A stretch of DNA of 64,000 bases, taken from an uncultured Siphonobacter sp. Lineage in GTDB: Bacteria > Bacteroidota > Bacteroidia > Cytophagales > Spirosomataceae. Position 1 is the first letter of the stretch. Each line of letters opens with the position of its first letter. The stretch spans positions 310,001 to 374,000 of the forward strand of contig CAJYIW010000024.1 of assembly GCA_913775095.1 (NCBI GenBank). Reading direction: 5' to 3'. Positions 1 to 7,277 of this stretch are shown here, one piece after another. Made by a program: the position numbers and the translations under genes. The notes under the pieces are model-generated. The model saw only the letters and a list, made by a program, of their open reading frames with translations, was not told the origin of the DNA and ran no database searches.

Positions 1-475
1 CAAAACCAATCACATTACAGCCCTTCTTCTGCAACTGTTCGACGATGATTCCTCCTTTTTCCAGACAAAACTGTAGTTGCTCTGAACTCATAGCGGGACC
101 CGTCAGGTAACTGGCGGTGCCATAGCCCGCTTTAGCATGAATAAGACCGGATTCACCGGAAAAATCAGCATTGACGCCTGCATCCACTACGTATAACTCC
201 AGTTCGTTCTGCCGGCAGAATACGTTAATTGCGGCTCCGCCACACAGAAAGTTCAACACCATCTGATACGTTACTTCTGCCGGATAAGCACTGACGCCTT
301 CCTGAGCGATCCCATGATCAGCCGCGAAGACTACCATGGACGGCTTTTTTAATTCCGGGCTTTCCGTTTGCTGAATGCTGGCAATCCGGAGAGCCAGATT
401 TTCCAGCTGACCTAAAGCTCCCAAAGGCTTGGTTTTGTGGTCAATTTTATGTTGTATTTGTTTTTCGAGAGACAT
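1..475 (-). CDS. cobT: Nicotinate-nucleotide:dimethylbenzimidazole phosphoribosyltransferase CobT (3' end cut by window)
   Basis: Reading the minus strand from an ATG at 475, the frame stays open to base 1, giving about 158 N-terminal residues. CobT transfers phosphoribose from nicotinate mononucleotide to dimethylbenzimidazole, making alpha-ribazole phosphate for the lower ligand of cobalamin. Seen: an N-terminal helix with KPLGALGQLENLA, then FAADHGIAQEGVSAYP, a strand-turn typical of the CobT substrate site, then MVLNFLCGGAAINVF and VVDAGVNADF. The rest (including the catalytic glutamate region near the C-terminus) lies outside the window. It sits about 310 bases downstream of a cobalamin riboswitch on the same strand, so B12 feedback control is expected. 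The family assignment is secure; expression through the long leader is inference. Confidence 0.93.
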   Translation of the reverse strand, partial: MSLEKQIQHKIDHKTKPLGALGQLENLALRIASIQQTESPELKKPSMVVFAADHGIAQEGVSAYPAEVTYQMVLNFLCGGAAINVFCRQNELELYVVDAGVNADFSGESGLIHAKAGYGTASYLTGPAMSSEQLQFCLEKGGIIVEQLQKKGCNVIGF

Positions 476-787
476 AAAGATCTGTTAACGCTTGGACTGA
501 CCATCACACTTTACACGGAACCTCTGATGTAGAGAACCCTAATGATTGATATAGAAACAGGGTTCAGGGCTGACCAGATGATTATTTTCGAAGAACAGAA
601 CAACCCCAGGGCTTTCGGATTCAGCCCGCTGGAAGGAAAAAATTACGCTGATAAGAGTATTCATGACTCCGCTAGTGATTGAATGGGGAGCCTTTCGCAG
701 AAAAGTGAATAGAAGTCGTGCCGGATGAAACATCCAGTCGATCGAAATTCATTCACGGCTTTTCACCCGAAAGCTCGAAACGTATAT
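476..787 (-). other. Leader between riboswitch and cobT; weak 64-codon ORF
   Basis: This gap of about 310 bases separates the riboswitch from the cobT start codon. It holds one minus-strand reading frame at 539-733 (64 codons, starts MFHPARLLF, one short hydrophobic stretch). I recognise no family in it. It could be a leader peptide, a remnant of a cobalt-transport gene, or chance. No clear terminator hairpin followed by a T run is visible, so the switch may act on translation or through a structure I cannot fold by eye. Confidence 0.3.
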
Positions 788-1047
788 CCGTTCAGGCAGG
801 TCTTCTGGCTCGCTTCCTTCCCACCTCCACCTTCCCATACCTGCGTACAGTGGCTTTTGAAGATTGGTTTTGAGTTTGGAGTTTAAGGTTTTGAGTTATT
901 TAGGCTTCCATCTGATTCCTAATAACACTAAACTCAAAACCTCCAACGCTAAACTCATCGAAACTTACAGCTACGGGGATAGCCCCGGATTTGCACCGGT
1001 GTTCCCTTTTCATTCGACGACTAGTTTTGCCGAAACCTGAAACGTGG
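788..1047 (-). promoter_or_regulatory. Cobalamin (AdoCbl) riboswitch
   Basis: On the minus strand the conserved blocks of the cobalamin riboswitch appear in order: GGGAACACCGGTG (complement of 995-1007), GGTGCAAATCCGGGGC (982-997), GTAGCTGTAAG (964-974), the CCACTGT...GGGAAG block (832-855) and the B12 box AGCCAGAAGACCTGCC (795-810). Its downstream gene is cobT, as expected for feedback control by adenosylcobalamin. The variable arm between CTGTAA and CCACTG is long (about 105 bases, 856-961) and is built from two facing copies of an intergenic repeat that recurs elsewhere in the window. End points are approximate. Confidence 0.95.
866..957. repeat. Facing TTTGAG-type repeat arms inside the riboswitch
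   Basis: Arm 866-898 reads as GGTTTTGAGTTT units and arm 922-957 reads as the complement (AAACTCAAAACC, then CTAAACTC). In both arms GAGTTT and GGTTTTGAGTT are separated by the same 9-base spacer length, so the arms should pair into a stem with a loop of about 25 bases. The same unit family recurs at 1112-1270, 1891-2414, 29309-29397, 29684-29802, 58946-59055 and 61635-61742. Confidence 0.7.
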
Positions 1048-1111
1048 GCAAAAGTACAGAAAATACTAATGCTGACCCGGCTTTACACCGAATCAGCATT
1101 AGGTATACCTT

Positions 1112-1270
1112 CGTTTGACTACGTTTGAGGAAGTGAGAAATAGTTTGAAAGGTTTGAGAAGTAAGATAGATGCGTAGGTTCTATCATTTTCAACTACTAT
1201 CAAACCCCGAACGCTAACCTCTTCTAACTACATCAAACAATACTCAAACCATTTCAAACCTCATTACTCG
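1112..1270. repeat. Facing GTTTGA-type repeat arms
   Basis: The 5' arm (about 1112-1161) has GTTTGACTACGTTTGAGG and then two more TTTGA units. The 3' arm (about 1190-1270) has the reverse complements ATCAAAC, CTCAAACC and TTTCAAACC, running a few bases into the stop of the downstream-facing gene. It lies between the small dehydrogenase subunit and the riboswitch and is otherwise non-coding. Confidence 0.6.
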
Positions 1271-1875
1271 TAACTCAGCCCATACTGCTTGAGTACTTCT
1301 TCCGGAACACCCTCCCAGTTGTTGGGCGTGTTACCTACGTAACCCAGGTCTGTGAAACCCATGCGGGTGGTATAGAAGCCCGTCAGGGTCATATCCCGCA
1401 TTTTATTAAAGAACGCAACGCCCTGCGAGAACTGAGGTTTCGCTTGTTCAGGATAGGCGATGTCATCCACAATTTCAATTTGCTGGGCTTTGGTAATCTC
1501 CACAAATTTTTTGCTGAAGCGTTTGCGGCTTTCGTTATCCAGCCAGGCCAGTCCTCCGCGAAGAGGAATCTGATGAACGGGCTGATCTTTCACCATGAAT
1601 TCGATGAAAGCCGGAACGCCCGCCTGCGAAGCACTCCCCGACTTCTCGTCCGCCGGCAGAATAATATCGCAGAGAACGGTCATGGTTTTCAATTCATGGG
1701 GCGTGAAAAACTTCTCCGCCATGAGCTTGGCATCCCGAATGGCTTCGGTCTTCTGTCGTCCACCGGGCACCACCAGCGGCTTTTCGGGCGGAGCCGCTAT
1801 CAGATCCGTAGAAGGAACCGTAGCCATGCCCAACGATCCCAAGGCAATCGATTTAAGTGTATCGCGACGTTTCAT
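1264..1875 (-). CDS. Gluconate 2-dehydrogenase subunit 3 family protein (small subunit of a GMC dehydrogenase)
   Basis: A 203-residue exported protein. It opens with a twin-arginine type leader (MKRRDTLKSIALGSLGMA), then the subunit-3 fold with FTPHELKTMTVLCDIILPADEKSGSASQAGVPAFIEFM (residues about 57-94) and a closing GFYTTRMGFTDLGYVGN segment. In this family the small subunit is needed for export and stability of the flavoprotein large subunit through the Tat route. The large subunit is the GMC gene at 2418-4163, upstream on the same strand, but a four-helix-bundle gene has come between them. No haem-binding CxxCH is present, so electrons must leave by another carrier. Start chosen at the ATG giving the Tat leader. 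Confidence 0.9.
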   Translation of the reverse strand: MKRRDTLKSIALGSLGMATVPSTDLIAAPPEKPLVVPGGRQKTEAIRDAKLMAEKFFTPHELKTMTVLCDIILPADEKSGSASQAGVPAFIEFMVKDQPVHQIPLRGGLAWLDNESRKRFSKKFVEITKAQQIEIVDDIAYPEQAKPQFSQGVAFFNKMRDMTLTGFYTTRMGFTDLGYVGNTPNNWEGVPEEVLKQYGLSYE

Positions 1876-1890
1876 TTTGTTAACGTTTGG

Positions 1891-1917
1891 GGTTTTGTGT
1901 TTAGGGTTTTGAGTCAG
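1891..1917. repeat. Left flanking arm of the four-helix-bundle gene
   Basis: A 27-base TTTAGGG/TTTGAG-type arm between the small-subunit start codon and the stop codon of the four-helix-bundle gene. Its reverse complement matches 22 of 27 bases of the arm at 2388-2414, so in the transcript the two can pair and loop out the gene between them. Confidence 0.75.
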
Positions 1918-1937
1918 TATTCGCCTATGGCTAATAG

Positions 1938-2375
1938 TTACGCATAGTTAACCAAATCTTCTTCCAGGGTTGATGACTTACTAGACGATTGGTATCGACT
2001 TCCTTTGATATTGGATTGATTCAGATACTGCATAAGTTTTCTAATCATTCCTCCAATTTCTTCAGCCTTTTGGTATTGCTCATCGAATAATTCCTGATCT
2101 ACATAGTCACGATCTAAGGCCCGATATAGTTGCGATTTAGATTCTTCCAGAGACCCTTTTGCTATAGCTAAAAAATGGACAAATTCATTTCGATTTCCTC
2201 GCCCAAACCCCTCGGCAATGTTGTCCATAATCGAGTCTGCTGACCTTCGTAACTGACGTCTGTGATCAAAATCATTCGTAAATGGCCCCTCTTTCGTCAA
2301 TTCAAAAACCTGCATGGAAAAGAGCCGGGCTTTTTTCCATACCTGTAAATCTTCAAACCGCTGAATGGTCGCCAT
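1938..2375 (-). CDS. Four-helix-bundle protein (23S rRNA intervening-sequence protein family, TIGR02436)
   Basis: A 145-residue soluble protein with the signature of this family: FEDLQVWKKAR near the N-terminus, RRSADSIMDNIAEGFGRGNRNEFVHFLAIAKGSLEESKSQL in the middle, and an EEIGGMIRKLMQYL helix. Homologues are encoded inside intervening sequences of 23S rRNA genes (for example in Leptospira and Coxiella), are distantly like the Avd protein of diversity-generating retroelements, and also occur as free genes. The cellular role is not established. Here it lies between the large and small subunit genes of a dehydrogenase, same strand, and is bracketed by complementary repeat arms on both sides. 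The C-terminal serine-rich tail (SRYQSSSKSSTLEEDL) is variable in the family. Confidence 0.9.
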   Translation of the reverse strand: MATIQRFEDLQVWKKARLFSMQVFELTKEGPFTNDFDHRRQLRRSADSIMDNIAEGFGRGNRNEFVHFLAIAKGSLEESKSQLYRALDRDYVDQELFDEQYQKAEEIGGMIRKLMQYLNQSNIKGSRYQSSSKSSTLEEDLVNYA

Positions 2376-2387
2376 TGTCTAAACCCA

Positions 2388-2414
2388 TTAACTCAAAACA
2401 CTAAACCCAAAACT
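2388..2414. repeat. Right flanking arm of the four-helix-bundle gene
   Basis: The complementary partner of the arm at 1891-1917. It fills almost all of the 42-base gap between the stop codon of the GMC gene (2418) and the start codon of the four-helix-bundle gene (2375). Confidence 0.75.
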
Positions 2415-2417
2415 CAT

Positions 2418-4163
2418 TTACAGATTTTTCTTCTTCACTTCATCAATGATGTAATCACTCGTTCGCATGGACATGGCCAGGATCGTCCAGGTTACGTTTT
2501 TGTCGCCTTGGGTGACGAATGGAGCGGCGTCTACTACGAACAGGTTCTTCACGTCATGACCCTGCATGAATGAGTTCAGAGCCGATTTTTTGGGATCGTT
2601 GCCCATCCGCACCGTTCCAATTTCGTGGATGATCTTTCCGGGAGCCTCTAATCCGTAGTTTTGTTCTTTTCCGGGTTTGCTGCCCAGAGCGATCCCGCCC
2701 ATTTCATGAATGATCTGCTCGAAGGTATCCTGCATGTGTTTAGCCTGCTTTACCTCGTTTTCTGACCATTTGTAGTGGAAACGAAGCGTCGGAATACCGT
2801 ATTTATCGACGTTATTAGGATCGATTTCGCAATAATTGCTTTCCAGAGGTATGGGTTCGCCACGACCGGCCATGCCGACGTACGCTCCGTAGAAACGACG
2901 CACATCCTCTTTCAGGCGTGAACCATATCCACCGGAGGGCTGTGTTTTTCCATCGCCATAGGCATACTTGCCATTCATGCCCTGAATGCCCATACCGAAA
3001 CCGTAGCTGGGCATTCCCATGCCGCCGCCGTATTCGATGTGATACCCCCGGGGGAAATCCAGTTTTTTATTATCCATCCACCAGGGCGTATACACGTGCA
3101 TACCCCCTACGCCGTCTTCGTTGTAACGTTTGCGGTTCATCAGAGCCGGAACGAACGCTGAGCGACTGGCTCCGGTGGAGTCATTCAGATACTTACCAAT
3201 CACTCCGCTGGAGTTAGCCAGACCATTCGGAAAACGGGCCGACTTGGAATTCAGTAATAAACGGGCCGACTCACAGGCACTGGCCGCTACTACCACAATT
3301 TTGGCCCGAACGGTCCGTTCCTGCAGGGTTGCCGTGTCTACGTACGAGACGCCCGTGCAAAGGCCGGTCTTCTGATCCGTCAATACCTCACGAACCATTG
3401 CTCCGTTGATGAGTCGGGTATTACCCGTTTTGACTGCGGGTTTACAAAGGCAGGAGGAAGAAGAGAAATCGGCGTACGCCTGACAGGCCCGACCACACTG
3501 CGAGCAGTAAAAGCACTGACCGCGTTCGTTGTTGATGGCTTTCGTAAGAATCGCCAGCCGGGAAGGAATCACCGGAATCCCCAGGTTCTTGCCCGCTTTT
3601 TTCAGCATCAACTCGTGCAGACGAGGCTTTGGTGGCGGTAAGAAATGACCATCGGGTTCGTTGCGTAAGCCTTCTTTGGAGCCAAAAATACCGATCAGCT
3701 TATCTACCTTGTCATAGTAAGGAGAGACGTCATCGTAGGTAATCGGCCAGTCGTCACCGATGCCGGTCATGCTTCCGCGACGGAAATCATCGGGACCGAA
3801 ACGAAGGGAAATCCGACCCCAGTGATTGGTACGGCCACCCAGCATCCGGCTTCGGAACCAGTGAAATTCGGTACCGGGAGCTGCCGAGTACGGTTCACCT
3901 TCGAGCTGCCAGCCACCCCAGGCGGCATCAAAGTCACCGAAAGGACGAGTGGTGCTGGCCCCACGGCGGGGCGATTCCCAGGGATTTTTTAACTGCGTAA
4001 TATACTTCGGATCGGCGGGGTCATAGTAGCCTCCGGCTTCCAGTAAGCAAACTTTAGCACCCGCTTTCGATAGCTGGTAAGCCGCCATACCGCCGCCTGC
4101 TCCAGACCCAACGATAACCACGTCAAAGACTTCAGGGGCCTCCTGGATTTGATAACTGTTCAT
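2418..4163 (-). CDS. GMC-family FAD dehydrogenase, large subunit
   Basis: A 581-residue flavoprotein that oxidises a sugar or alcohol hydroxyl. Seen: the FAD Rossmann motif VVIVGSGAGGGMAAYQL (about residues 15-31), the second glycine-rich stretch MLGGRTNHWG (107-116), and the C-terminal GMC region with HEIGTVRMG (His about 513) and GDKNVTWTI (Asn about 556), the expected catalytic pair. A cysteine cluster at C217, C220, C223 and C227, with C238 and C240 close behind, recalls the iron-sulphur site of bacterial FAD-glucose dehydrogenases, although the spacing differs. There is no signal peptide; co-export with the Tat-leader small subunit (1264-1875) is known for the family. The substrate is not readable from the sequence; glucose/glycoside 3-dehydrogenase activity is one possibility. 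Confidence 0.92.
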   Translation of the reverse strand: MNSYQIQEAPEVFDVVIVGSGAGGGMAAYQLSKAGAKVCLLEAGGYYDPADPKYITQLKNPWESPRRGASTTRPFGDFDAAWGGWQLEGEPYSAAPGTEFHWFRSRMLGGRTNHWGRISLRFGPDDFRRGSMTGIGDDWPITYDDVSPYYDKVDKLIGIFGSKEGLRNEPDGHFLPPPKPRLHELMLKKAGKNLGIPVIPSRLAILTKAINNERGQCFYCSQCGRACQAYADFSSSSCLCKPAVKTGNTRLINGAMVREVLTDQKTGLCTGVSYVDTATLQERTVRAKIVVVAASACESARLLLNSKSARFPNGLANSSGVIGKYLNDSTGASRSAFVPALMNRKRYNEDGVGGMHVYTPWWMDNKKLDFPRGYHIEYGGGMGMPSYGFGMGIQGMNGKYAYGDGKTQPSGGYGSRLKEDVRRFYGAYVGMAGRGEPIPLESNYCEIDPNNVDKYGIPTLRFHYKWSENEVKQAKHMQDTFEQIIHEMGGIALGSKPGKEQNYGLEAPGKIIHEIGTVRMGNDPKKSALNSFMQGHDVKNLFVVDAAPFVTQGDKNVTWTILAMSMRTSDYIIDEVKKKNL

Positions 4164-4323
4164 GTCAGGAAAATAGGTAAAGACTCGTTGTTATGTTTAT
4201 GGTTACTCCAATTATGAATGCAACTGAATAATTTTTATTAATTATATAACTTTTTAATTAAAAACTTACGCCTTTTTAGTAACTGCTATGAATATAGATT
4301 AACTCTTTAATTAATTAAAAATT

Positions 4324-5112
4324 TTACGAATTAACTAAAGCTCCTTCGTTTAAGCAACCCGTAACGGAATTCCAGAGATAAATTCTTTGGCGAATGGACT
4401 CTTCTGCTACAGAAATCATCTCCTCCCATTTCTGATTGTCGTTACCGCATAATTCACGCACCATTTCTTCGGCTAAATGCCCGTGATGCCCTCCGTCTAC
4501 TTCGATGTGACGCTCCAGGTAATAGCGGAATGTATCCAGCTGATTCGGGAAACGTTCGTTCAGATTACGAATCAGTTCAATGAATAACTCGGGAATCAGA
4601 TCTTCCCGACCGTAGGTGAAGGCCGCCGCAATTTCATGCGGACGATTTCGCTCGATTACTGAAAAGGTATAACTCACAAAAGCTCGGGCTCCGGCGGGAA
4701 TCGCCGACTGTTCCAGAGCCTGGCTTACGGGCTTTCCATTTCTTACTTCCTGAACGAATTGTTCAATGACCGAAGTATCGGCCTGGAGCTCTTTCATGGC
4801 CCGGAGGTATAACTCGTAATGACTCATCCGAACGCCATGCTGATCGACATCGCTTTCTTCACCCGTTACAATTTCATTGATCAGATACGCCGTTGAACCA
4901 GAGGCCGCGGGTACCCAGGGCACCTGCACGCAGGTAAGCTGACCTTGCAGGGCCTTCAGCAGCGACATAAAATCCCATACGGCAAACACGTGGCTTTGGG
5001 TGAAAAGCTTCAGAGCCTCCAGCGAGTTAATGTGGTTATAAACGGAATGATCAATGAGTTCCTGCCGCAGCGGATTCAGGCGGGCTTCGAGTACTTCCAG
5101 AGGATTGGTCAC
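4324..5112 (-). CDS. DUF3050 protein (haem-oxygenase-like fold)
   Basis: A 262-residue all-helical protein matching the DUF3050 family: LRQELIDHSVYNHINSLEALKLFTQSHVFAVWDFMSLLKALQ at the N-terminus, EIVTGEESDVD in the middle and RYYLERHIEVDGGHHGHLAEEMV near the end. The histidine- and acid-rich helices fit the haem-oxygenase-like fold, in which many members are di-metal enzymes, but no activity has been assigned to this family that I can name. It lacks a signal peptide, so it is cytoplasmic. It reads toward the GMC gene across a 160-base, very AT-rich gap that probably holds a promoter for the dehydrogenase. Confidence 0.85.
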   Translation of the reverse strand: MTNPLEVLEARLNPLRQELIDHSVYNHINSLEALKLFTQSHVFAVWDFMSLLKALQGQLTCVQVPWVPAASGSTAYLINEIVTGEESDVDQHGVRMSHYELYLRAMKELQADTSVIEQFVQEVRNGKPVSQALEQSAIPAGARAFVSYTFSVIERNRPHEIAAAFTYGREDLIPELFIELIRNLNERFPNQLDTFRYYLERHIEVDGGHHGHLAEEMVRELCGNDNQKWEEMISVAEESIRQRIYLWNSVTGCLNEGALVNS

Positions 5113-5149
5113 GATAAATCAGATTTTGGGGTACATACTTAGTAAAACG

Positions 5150-5181
5150 CAAAAAGGTCGGTGGCAACCCACCGACCTCCA
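5150..5181 (-). terminator. Rho-independent terminator of the YcxB-like gene
   Basis: On the minus strand GGTCGGTGG, a 4-base loop and CCACCGACC are followed at once by TTTTTG. It lies between the stop of the membrane-protein gene (5208) and the start of the DUF3050 gene (5112). Confidence 0.85.
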
Positions 5182-5207
5182 ATTAAATTTTCGCACTACT
5201 CCGCAAC

Positions 5208-5771
5208 TCACTTCAGCAATTCTTTGCGAATAAGGATCGTCTCGAACATTTTAATGTCATGCTCTGAGTTAAAAACTTCAAAAGGAAGGTAGAGATACTG
5301 ATACTTTCCCAAGTTGAAGAGATACGCATCTTTCTCTTTCCGAACCGACTGAATCATATTCCAGGGTAACTGGCCGCCTTCTTTCTTGTCGCGGTTTTTC
5401 CAGACAAAAATCTGACGGTTATCAAATTCATACACGAATTTCTCAAACATCTGCTTGTTTTGCTCGACCTGAGTGGTAGCGGTAAACTGCATCCCCCGGA
5501 AGAGAGCGAACCCCACGCCGCCGAGTACAGCCACCAGATAAATCCACCAGTTCGGGTAAACGTTCGTTACGTTTAAGATGACGTTCAGAATGAGTACACC
5601 GACTGGAATCAGAAACCAGTACCATTCCTGTTTGATCCAGTCCCGCAGGGCGAGGTTAATATACTTTTTGGGGTCCAGGCCGTATTTTTTCGTGCGAACG
5701 CCCTGGGGCATTCCCGCCTGACCACTGTTAATGTAGGGCTGCTGGTAGCGATTTACCGGAACTTTTGCCAT
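5208..5771 (-). CDS. YcxB-like membrane protein
   Basis: 187 residues. The N-terminal 45 residues are polar; two adjacent membrane segments follow (about residues 52-70, FLIPVGVLILNVILNV, and 74-92, WWIYLVAVLGGVGFALF). The cytoplasmic tail carries the YcxB-like pattern FVYEFDNRQIFVWKN, then LPWNMIQSVRKEKDAYLFNLGKYQYLYLPFEVF, in which a strand-rich PH-like domain ends in a 'which setting to use' type hydrophobic core. No function is established for the family. The gene is divergent from the phosphoribosyltransferase at 5982 and has its own terminator. Confidence 0.7.
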   Translation of the reverse strand: MAKVPVNRYQQPYINSGQAGMPQGVRTKKYGLDPKKYINLALRDWIKQEWYWFLIPVGVLILNVILNVTNVYPNWWIYLVAVLGGVGFALFRGMQFTATTQVEQNKQMFEKFVYEFDNRQIFVWKNRDKKEGGQLPWNMIQSVRKEKDAYLFNLGKYQYLYLPFEVFNSEHDIKMFETILIRKELLK

Positions 5772-5981
5772 TTTTCTTAATGAGTGACTTCTAAGCGAAA
5801 AACACAGTATGTTTTTCAGATGGAGTACAAAAATACGAAAAGGGCTTAGTACTGAGAAATCCCGCTCTGATATTATCTTATTTATGAATTAAATTTCGTT
5901 TTCCTCGGTCGATTCGGGCAGTTTTCAGAATTTTACGCTTCCGAATCATTTTCAAAAGCTATTGTCGCTGTACATTCGTCC

Positions 5982-6491
5982 ATGATTTCAACTGAAAAAA
6001 CGCTGCTTCTGAACCCGGAACAGCTCAAACAAAAGATTCGCCGGATTGCCTTTGAGGTTTACGAAACCAATTTCGAAGAAAAAGAAATTGTGCTGGCCGG
6101 AATCGTTGGTCAGGGAGTCATCATGGCTTCGCTACTGAAAGAACAGCTGGAAGCCATTTCCCCCCTGAAGGTACAACAGATTGATATTCAGATTCAGAAA
6201 ACCGATCCTTCGCCCCAAACCATTCAGCTCAACGCGGACTCCGCCTCGCTGGCGGGTAAGTGCGTCATTGTGTGTGATGATGTGTTATATACGGGCCGGA
6301 CGCTGGCGTACAGCCTTCTCCCCTTTTTCCAGACGAAAGTGAAGCGTCTTCAGGTATCCGTTCTGGTGGATCGCAATTACCGCCGCTACCCCGTCTCGGC
6401 TGACTTTGTAGGGTATGCCCTGATGACTACGCTTAACGATCACATCGACGTAGTTCTGGAGGGATCGGAAATGGGTGTGTATCTGCGATAA
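5982..6491 (+). CDS. PyrR-like phosphoribosyltransferase
   Basis: 169 residues with the type I PRTase fold. The PRPP loop is VIVCDDVLYTGRT (residues 95-107), including the two acidic residues and the TGRT phosphate loop; the N-terminal part has IVLAGIVGQGVIMASLLKEQL, where PyrR and UPRTase-like proteins have GI.TRG. The usual TRG arginine is replaced (VGQG), so substrate binding may differ from true PyrR. PyrR is a uracil PRTase and RNA-binding regulator of pyrimidine genes; neither role is demonstrable here. It lies 29 bases before purN on the same strand, suggesting a two-gene nucleotide-metabolism unit. Confidence 0.85.
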   Translation: MISTEKTLLLNPEQLKQKIRRIAFEVYETNFEEKEIVLAGIVGQGVIMASLLKEQLEAISPLKVQQIDIQIQKTDPSPQTIQLNADSASLAGKCVIVCDDVLYTGRTLAYSLLPFFQTKVKRLQVSVLVDRNYRRYPVSADFVGYALMTTLNDHIDVVLEGSEMGVYLR

Positions 6492-6520
6492 TCTTTACTA
6501 TTGATTTAATCAGCATTCTT

Positions 6521-7087
6521 TTGAAACGTATTGCACTTTTTGCTTCGGGATCGGGTACGAACGTCGAGAATATCGCCGGGTACTTCAAAAATCACGAAAC
6601 GGTTTCCGTGGAAATGGTCCTTTGTAACAACCCTTCTGCGGGAGTTATCGAACGGGCTAATCGCCTGGGCATTCCTTTGAAACTCTTTACCCGCGAACAA
6701 TTTCGTTCGGGAGAAGTATTAAGCTGGCTTCAGGAAGCTCAGATTGACTGGGTTATTCTGGCCGGTTTTCTCTGGCTTATTCCCAAAAATCTGGTAGACG
6801 CTTACCCCAACCGGATCTTGAATATTCACCCGGCTTTGTTGCCCAAATACGGTGGAAAAGGAATGTACGGCCATTTCGTACATGAAGCCGTCGTAGACGC
6901 CCGGGAAACGGAATCGGGAATTACTATTCACTACGTGGATGAACACTACGATGAAGGCAATATTCTTTTCCAGAAGTCTTTCGTCGTTGAACCGACCGAT
7001 ACCCCGGCGGACGTTGCCAAAAAATGTCACGCTCTGGAATATGAATGGTTTCCAGTGGTCATCGAACAGGCGGTTACTAACAGTTGA
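6521..7087 (+). CDS. purN: Phosphoribosylglycinamide formyltransferase PurN
   Basis: 188 residues, close to the usual length. PurN transfers a formyl group from 10-formyl-tetrahydrofolate to GAR in step three of purine synthesis. Seen: the phosphate loop FASGSGTNVENI (7-18), NIHPALLPKYGGKGMYG with the catalytic Asn101 and His103, and DEHYDEGNI with Asp144. The start is a TTG at 6521, since no ATG lies in frame upstream and the conserved MKRIALFASGSG begins exactly there. A strong terminator follows the gene. Confidence 0.96.
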   Translation: MKRIALFASGSGTNVENIAGYFKNHETVSVEMVLCNNPSAGVIERANRLGIPLKLFTREQFRSGEVLSWLQEAQIDWVILAGFLWLIPKNLVDAYPNRILNIHPALLPKYGGKGMYGHFVHEAVVDARETESGITIHYVDEHYDEGNILFQKSFVVEPTDTPADVAKKCHALEYEWFPVVIEQAVTNS

Positions 7088-7116
7088 TGGTTGTTAGTTA
7101 GGAGTTATTAGTAGAA

Positions 7117-7149
7117 ACAAAAAGACGCGATGGCATTGCGTCTTTTTTG
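7117..7149 (+). terminator. Rho-independent terminator of purN
   Basis: AAAGACGC and GCGTCTTT form an 8-bp stem followed by a run of Ts. A second hairpin using the same AGACGCGAT word lies at 7174-7193 (no T run), as if this element was partly copied. Confidence 0.88.
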
Positions 7150-7210
7150 TTTTCAATCGTTTTTCATCTACTCAGACGCGATCAATCGCGTCTTACCTTA
7201 TATCTACCTA

Positions 7211-7241
7211 TAAAAACGGGCTGGTTAATAACCAGCCCGTT
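7211..7241 (-). terminator. Terminator of the DUF4136 lipoprotein gene
   Basis: On the minus strand the stem ACGGGCTGGTT / AACCAGCCCGT with a short AT loop is followed by TTTTTA. It lies 37 bases past the stop codon of the gene at 7278-7817. Confidence 0.88.
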
Positions 7242-7277
7242 GGCATCAACTGAAAACTGTAAACAGACCACTGCCCA

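Noticed and set aside
866-957. Possible CRISPR array from repeated TTTGAG units
   Set aside because: The units are degenerate and facing, spacing is irregular, and there are no cas genes.
7174-7193. Hairpin AGACGCGAT/ATCGCGTCT after purN
   Set aside because: No T run on either strand; noted only as a likely copy of the nearby terminator.
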